NCBI GenBank assembly: GCA_013287405.1
Contig: JABDDW010000054.1
Coordinates: 1 to 10,509, forward strand
Direction: 5' to 3'
DNA: 10,509 bases
Source of the DNA: Deltaproteobacteria bacterium
GTDB taxonomy: Bacteria; Bdellovibrionota; Bdellovibrionia; JABDDW01
The notes beneath the pieces are model-generated. The model did no database searches. It worked only from the letters and a program-made list of their open reading frames with translations, and was not told where the DNA came from. The position numbers and the translations under genes were made by a program. Positions 7,159 through 10,509 of this stretch are shown here, one piece after another (position 1 is the first letter of the stretch; every line of letters starts with the position of its first letter).

Positions 7159-7895
7159 TCAAACGGCTACAATTTTTAGAAATAAGCAGTGAGCCAGATC
7201 TCTTCAAGAGGATGGTCTTTTTCTCCTTGGGCCTCCATTTGGCTCTTTTTTTATTTTTCGGACTCAAGGCAGTTCTCTTTCCAAGCCCTTCACTCACTCT
7301 AGACGCCGCCATTAAAGTGGATATTGTTGCCCTCCCGGATAAACTTCAAAAACTTCCCGAACCCCAAGCGCCTCAAATGGCGAAAGTACCGGCCTTATCT
7401 AAAACTCAAAAAACTGTAGCCATTAAATCCACAGCAAATAAAGTCATTGAAAAAATTAAAAAGCAAGAACGAGCTGAAAGAGAAAAAAAACTCCTCGATA
7501 ATCTTAAGAACGAAGTCGCCCAAGAAGAAGCCAAGGAACAACGCCAGGCGAAATTAGCTAAACTCTTAAAAGGGAACGCCGTAAGCTCGGGCTCGGCCCT
7601 TCATGGGCTGGCCAAGTCTGAATTCAATGAATATTTAAGCTCTCTTCAAGCGCATGTCCATGAACACTGGAACTTGCCGGAATGGCTACAGAATGATAAT
7701 CTTAAGGCGTCAGTTACGGTTTTTATCGATTTTCGAGGGGTGGTGTTAAAACGAACACTCGTTAATTCTTCGGGTGACTCACGATTTGATGGGTTCGCGT
7801 TAAAAGCTGTTGATGAAGCCTCGCCATTTCCACAGCCACCTCCAAGATTTGTGGATATAGTAAAAGCTGACGGAATAACATTAAAGTTTCCTTAA
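7155..7895 (+). CDS. tolA: TolA-like/TonB-family energy transducer, short form
   Basis: Periplasm-spanning rod that carries force from TolQR to TolB and Pal at the outer membrane. The 246-aa product has an N-terminal anchor at about 21-42 with the S-x3-H signature of TolA/TonB (S24, H28 in SLGLHLAL), a proline-containing stretch 58-80, a charged Lys/Glu/Ala helix 86-139 and a C-terminal TonB/TolA fold at about 155-246 ending ADGITLKFP. E. coli TolA has 421 residues; here the helical domain II is much shorter (about 55 residues). A DPLP- or PPP-rich TonB-like spacer is absent, so TolA is the better name. Translation is coupled to tolR by an ATGA overlap. The four-gene tolQRAB order supports the call. 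Sequence similarity to E. coli TolA is low, as is usual outside gammaproteobacteria. Confidence 0.85.
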   Translation: MIKRLQFLEISSEPDLFKRMVFFSLGLHLALFLFFGLKAVLFPSPSLTLDAAIKVDIVALPDKLQKLPEPQAPQMAKVPALSKTQKTVAIKSTANKVIEKIKKQERAEREKKLLDNLKNEVAQEEAKEQRQAKLAKLLKGNAVSSGSALHGLAKSEFNEYLSSLQAHVHEHWNLPEWLQNDNLKASVTVFIDFRGVVLKRTLVNSSGDSRFDGFALKAVDEASPFPQPPPRFVDIVKADGITLKFP

Positions 7896-7916
7896 TAAAG
7901 TAAAGGACGAGAGAGA

Positions 7917-9305
7917 ATGAAATTTTTGAGCTTAGTTTTTCTGACGGTACTTGCCTTCTCTATGTATTCTCACGGCGATGACGACAAAATTTATATTAAC
8001 GTCGGTCAAGCCTCCGTCAAAAAAAGTCTTGTGGCTTTTCCTCCTTTTGTCTTTCTAAGCACCCCGAGCTTGACTCCCAATTATAAACAGATTGGGGCTG
8101 ACCTTTTTAATACCGTTCTCAACGACCTTGAAGTTTCAAACTTATTCACAATTATAAAGCAACAAGCTTATCTTGAAGACTCCGCTAAAGTAGGTCTAAC
8201 TCCAGCTCCGGCCAATCCGACGGGTTTTCATTTTGAGAGTTGGGCCAAGATCGGTTCTGAATTTTTAATTCGTGGCGGATACAAAATGAAATCGGCTACC
8301 GAATTAGAATTTGAAGTGTACGTTTACTACGTCCCTCAGGCTAAAGTTGTCTTAGGAAAAATCTACTCCGCTAAAGCTAATGAGGCCCGAGTTACGGCTC
8401 ATACTTTTTCAGATGACTTAATGAAGGCTCTAACCGGTAAACGCGGTATCTTTCGTACGAAGTTTGTTGTCGCAAGCGATAAAGCTGGAAATAAATGGAA
8501 AGAAATTTATGTCATGGATTGGGATGGCAGAAATATTATCCAGGTTACGAATCATCACAGCATAAGCCTTTCTCCGGCTTGGCGACCTAATGGAAAAACC
8601 ATCAGTTATACATCTTTTGCCTATCACCCGAATCTTAAATCTCGAAATCCAGATCTGTTCACTTATGATATTTTTGAAGGAAAGAGATTTTTGGTGAGCA
8701 GTCGTTTGGGAATTAATTCTGGAAGTGCTTTTTCTCCAGACGGCAATTCGATCATTCTCACTATAAGCAAGAATGAAGGGCCAGAGATTTACAGAATGAA
8801 TGTAGAAGGCGATGATTTGGAAAGAATAACAAATGGTCCCAAAGGCTCACTCAATGTCGAGCCGGCGTTTTCGCCAGACGGAAAGAAAATCGCCTTCAGC
8901 AGTGATCGAAGTGGAGTTCCAATGGTTTACGTTATGAACGCCGACGGCAGTAATATAAAACGCATTACCTTCGCTGGACGATATAACTCTAGCCCGAGTT
9001 GGAGTCCCGACGGAAAGAAACTTGTGTTCGCCGGTCAAGACAAAGACCACTTTGACCTTTTTACGGTAAGCGTAGAAGATCCTACCGACATGCAGCGCCT
9101 CACGTCAGCAAAAAAAACGTCCGGCAAATTCGCCAATAATGAAGATCCCAGTTTTAGTCCCGATGGCCGTCACATTGTATTCACGTCGGATAGAACTGGT
9201 AAAAATCAAATTTATATTATTACGACCGACGGTACTAGTGAACGTAGAGTTACAGTGGACAGCCACAACTATTTTAAACCAAAATGGTCACCCTATATTG
9301 ACTAA
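7917..9305 (+). CDS. tolB: TolB, periplasmic beta-propeller of the Tol system
   Basis: Soluble periplasmic protein that binds Pal and TolA and helps outer-membrane invagination. The 462-aa product has a signal peptide at 1-20 (KFLSLVFLTVLAFSMYSHG), an N-terminal alpha/beta domain at about 24-175, and a six-bladed propeller at about 180-462. The blades carry repeated PD40-type cores: AWRPNGK (221), AFSPDGN (271), AFSPDGK (317), SWSPDGK (361), SFSPDGR (412) and a final KWSP (456). E. coli TolB has about 430 residues. The ribosome site AAAGGA is about 9 nt before the ATG, 21 nt after the tolA stop. Usually pal comes next in this operon; here a cyclophilin gene does. Cleavage after residue 18 or 20 is uncertain because there is no clear AXA site. 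Confidence 0.95.
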   Translation: MKFLSLVFLTVLAFSMYSHGDDDKIYINVGQASVKKSLVAFPPFVFLSTPSLTPNYKQIGADLFNTVLNDLEVSNLFTIIKQQAYLEDSAKVGLTPAPANPTGFHFESWAKIGSEFLIRGGYKMKSATELEFEVYVYYVPQAKVVLGKIYSAKANEARVTAHTFSDDLMKALTGKRGIFRTKFVVASDKAGNKWKEIYVMDWDGRNIIQVTNHHSISLSPAWRPNGKTISYTSFAYHPNLKSRNPDLFTYDIFEGKRFLVSSRLGINSGSAFSPDGNSIILTISKNEGPEIYRMNVEGDDLERITNGPKGSLNVEPAFSPDGKKIAFSSDRSGVPMVYVMNADGSNIKRITFAGRYNSSPSWSPDGKKLVFAGQDKDHFDLFTVSVEDPTDMQRLTSAKKTSGKFANNEDPSFSPDGRHIVFTSDRTGKNQIYIITTDGTSERRVTVDSHNYFKPKWSPYID

Positions 9306-9311
9306 CCCGCC

Positions 9312-9330
9312 GGTACCGGGTACCTTTTTT
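9312..9330 (+). terminator. Weak intrinsic terminator-like hairpin after tolB
   Basis: Two GGTACC hexamers one base apart (9312-9317 and 9319-9324) allow a 5-bp stem GGTAC/GTACC with a 3-nt loop, followed at once by six T (9325-9330). A competing stem ACCCG/CGGGT (9305-9309 with 9317-9321) overlaps it. The stem is short, so termination would be partial and the cyclophilin gene could still be transcribed from upstream. Confidence 0.4.
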
Positions 9331-9350
9331 GAGAAATCTGAAACCCTATA

Positions 9351-9355
9351 AGGAG
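9351..9355 (+). promoter_or_regulatory. Shine-Dalgarno that sets the cyclophilin start
   Basis: AGGAG lies 8 nt before ATG 9364 and 5 nt before an in-frame TTG at 9361. The ATG is the better start by codon and spacing. Confidence 0.65.
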
Positions 9356-9363
9356 ATCTCTTG

Positions 9364-10083
9364 ATGAAGTCATTGAACCTCTTTTCAGTTTTAATAATAT
9401 TCTTTATGACTTTAGTCCTCCATGCCCAAACACCAAGCCCCGCTCCAACAGCGACTGAAAAACAACCGGAAGAAAAATTGACAACTCCTGCTGCTGAACC
9501 TACTGCTGCAGCGACTCCCGATAAAGATTCAAAAGAGAAAAATAAAAAACCTGCAAAAAAAGGATATAAAAACATGTTTGCACTTTTTGACACGACCATG
9601 GGAAAAATCAAAGTTAGACTTTTCTATGATAAAGCTCCCGAAACCGTTAATAACTTCACCGATTTGGCTGAAGGAAAGAAAGAATGGAAGGACCCCTCCT
9701 CAGGCAATAAAAAGAAAAGTCACTTTTACGATGGTTTAACTTTTCATCGAGTCATCCCCAAATTCATGATCCAAGGGGGAGATCCCGCTGGAAATGGTAC
9801 CGGCGGGCCTGGCTACATGTTTAAAGACGAGATTTTTCCCGACCTCCACTTTGACAAACCTGGAATCCTTGCCATGGCTAATGCCGGCCGAGACACCAAC
9901 GGAAGTCAGTTTTTTATCACCGTGGCTCCAACCTCTTGGCTCGACGGTAAGCATACTATCTTTGGTGAAGTCACCGAGGGCATGGATGTGGTGAAGAAAA
10001 TCTCAGAGGCTCCCCGCGACCAAATGAATGATTCACCCCTAAAAGCCATTAAGATCAACAAGGTGACCATCGAACGGAAGTAA
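9364..10083 (+). CDS. Secreted cyclophilin-type peptidylprolyl isomerase
   Basis: Catalyses cis-trans isomerisation of prolyl bonds, probably as a periplasmic folding helper. The 239-aa product has a signal peptide at 1-21 ([18 protein letters not shown], then Q) with no lipobox cysteine. Next comes a low-complexity linker at 22-68, first rich in Pro, Ala, Thr and Glu, then in Lys, and then the cyclophilin domain at about 70-238. Active-site residues are complete by comparison with human CypA: R129, F134 and Q137 in [15 protein letters not shown]182 and F184 in NGSQFFIT, and W192 and H197 in [13 protein letters not shown] Lys-rich insertion, [16 protein letters not shown] (103-118), precedes the [11 protein letters not shown] motif. 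It sits where pal would normally follow tolB, 58 nt after the tolB stop and past a weak hairpin. Its clients are unknown; outer-membrane or Tol proteins are a guess from position. Confidence 0.93.
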   Translation: MKSLNLFSVLIIFFMTLVLHAQTPSPAPTATEKQPEEKLTTPAAEPTAAATPDKDSKEKNKKPAKKGYKNMFALFDTTMGKIKVRLFYDKAPETVNNFTDLAEGKKEWKDPSSGNKKKSHFYDGLTFHRVIPKFMIQGGDPAGNGTGGPGYMFKDEIFPDLHFDKPGILAMANAGRDTNGSQFFITVAPTSWLDGKHTIFGEVTEGMDVVKKISEAPRDQMNDSPLKAIKINKVTIERK

Positions 10084-10097
10084 ATACAAAGGCCGCC

Positions 10098-10509
10098 CTA
10101 AACCATCGAATATTTTGGACCGCCTCCGCCTTCGGGGACGGTCCAATCGATATTCTCAAATGGGCACTTAATATCACAAGTTTTGCAATGAATGCAGTTG
10201 GTATAATTAATTTGTAACTTACTCTTTCCCTCGTTCAGCGGGTCAGAAACCATTTCATAAACACTCGCCGGGCAAAATCTCACGCAGGGACTCTGAAATT
10301 CAGGATGACACGTATTCTGGCAAATAGCCCCATCTTGAAGAAGAAGGTGATTAGGGGAGTTTTCGTCGTGGCTCGTTCCCGTTAGAAAAACGCTTGATAA
10401 CTTATCGAAAAAAAGTTGGCCATCGGGTTTCGGAAGCTTTAGCTCTTCGTCCTCTCCTAAAGTTTTAATTCCCCAAACTTCTTTTTTCTTTTTTGTAGTC
10501 AGCGCATCT
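10098..10509 (-). CDS. Electron transfer flavoprotein-ubiquinone oxidoreductase, C-terminal part (5' end beyond window)
   Basis: Membrane-associated FAD/iron-sulfur enzyme that passes electrons from ETF (fatty-acid and amino-acid oxidation) to ubiquinone. Reading leftwards from 10508, about 136 residues are visible. They include FFDKLSSVFLTGTSHDENSP, HLLLQD, then RFCPASVYE, LQINYTNCIHCKTCDIKCP and the end WTVPEGGGGPKYSMV. All but the extra cysteines match the C-terminus of mitochondrial-type ETF-QO. The four classical [4Fe-4S] ligands are present: RFCP (10272-10274) and CIHCKTC (10194-10196, 10185-10187, 10176-10178). Four further cysteines occur, three in CNTCHPEFQSPC and one in DIKCP, giving eight in total. 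The flavin domain is outside the window. A GTG at 10283 could be misread as a start, but the frame is open and homologous to the window edge. It is convergent with the cyclophilin gene, stop codons 14 nt apart. Confidence 0.93.
   Translation of the reverse strand, partial: DALTTKKKKEVWGIKTLGEDEELKLPKPDGQLFFDKLSSVFLTGTSHDENSPNHLLLQDGAICQNTCHPEFQSPCVRFCPASVYEMVSDPLNEGKSKLQINYTNCIHCKTCDIKCPFENIDWTVPEGGGGPKYSMV
10115..10146 (+). repeat. Long hairpin within the 3' end of the ETF-QO gene, downstream of the cyclophilin gene
   Basis: TTGGACCG (10115-10122) and CGGTCCAA (10139-10146) are a perfect 8-bp inverted repeat. After one C/A mismatch, the inner bases 10124-10128 pair with 10133-10137 (one G-U), leaving the tetraloop CCTT. 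The fold is better in plus-sense RNA, that is, the cyclophilin transcript, than in the ETF-QO mRNA, where the G-U becomes A-C. No T run follows on either strand. It may stall or protect the end of the cyclophilin mRNA. It is also constrained by coding for the conserved PEGGGG. Confidence 0.45.

Noticed and set aside
9288..9611. Minus-strand frame of 107 codons opposite the cyclophilin start
   Set aside because: Low-complexity Ala/Val/Gly content mirrors the Pro/Ala/Thr linker on the other strand; no ribosome site or family resemblance.
10098..10283. Stand-alone 61-aa ferredoxin-like gene starting at GTG 10283
   Set aside because: The frame stays open upstream to the window edge and encodes recognisable ETF-QO sequence, so this is only its C-terminus.

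Overview
The window holds one gene-dense stretch of a bacterial chromosome with no mobile elements, RNA genes or CRISPR. Its moderate-to-low GC, two-membrane envelope genes (FtsEX/EnvC, Tol) and mitochondrial-type ETF-ubiquinone oxidoreductase indicate an aerobically respiring Gram-negative. A small 'YHIQTED'-type protein, which I associate from memory with Bdellovibrio- and Myxococcus-like 'deltaproteobacteria', points towards Bdellovibrionota or a relative. That placement is an inference and is not proven by the window.

Left arm (1-3711, minus strand): a compact five-gene unit reading leftwards. It runs small conserved protein, ftsE, ftsX, an envC-like degenerate LytM (M23) factor, then an S41 C-terminal processing protease (ctp) cut by the window edge. 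Gene spacings are 4 nt, 1 nt, a 4-nt GTGA overlap and 25 nt, so it is almost certainly one operon. FtsEX is an ABC-type complex that transmits a division signal across the inner membrane to the periplasmic EnvC coiled coil, which switches on cell-wall amidases. Ctp proteases often turn over hydrolases or their regulators.

Centre (3712-5958): an 81-bp divergent intergenic region with a near-palindrome, then plus-strand tryptophanase (tnaA) directly abutting a glycerophosphodiester phosphodiesterase gene (TAG|ATG).

Right arm (5998-10083, plus strand): tolQ, tolR, a short tolA and tolB, then a secreted cyclophilin. TolQRA is the proton-driven motor and TolB its periplasmic partner; with Pal they pull the outer membrane in at constriction. 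No pal or cpoB follows tolB here. A weak terminator-like hairpin separates tolB from the cyclophilin gene.

Right edge (10098-10509, minus strand): the C-terminal end of ETF-ubiquinone oxidoreductase, convergent with the cyclophilin gene. It has eight cysteines where the classical enzyme uses four for its iron-sulfur cluster.

Taken together, the window is mostly a cell-constriction neighbourhood: the peptidoglycan-splitting machine (FtsEX-EnvC-Ctp) lies divergently from the outer-membrane constriction machine (Tol), with two metabolic genes between. I do not see an evident new defence or mobile system. The most interesting points are the uncharacterised leader gene of the ftsEX operon, the tryptophanase with a tyrosine-phenol-lyase-like body, the eight-cysteine ETF-QO tail, and the pal-less tol cluster with a cyclophilin.
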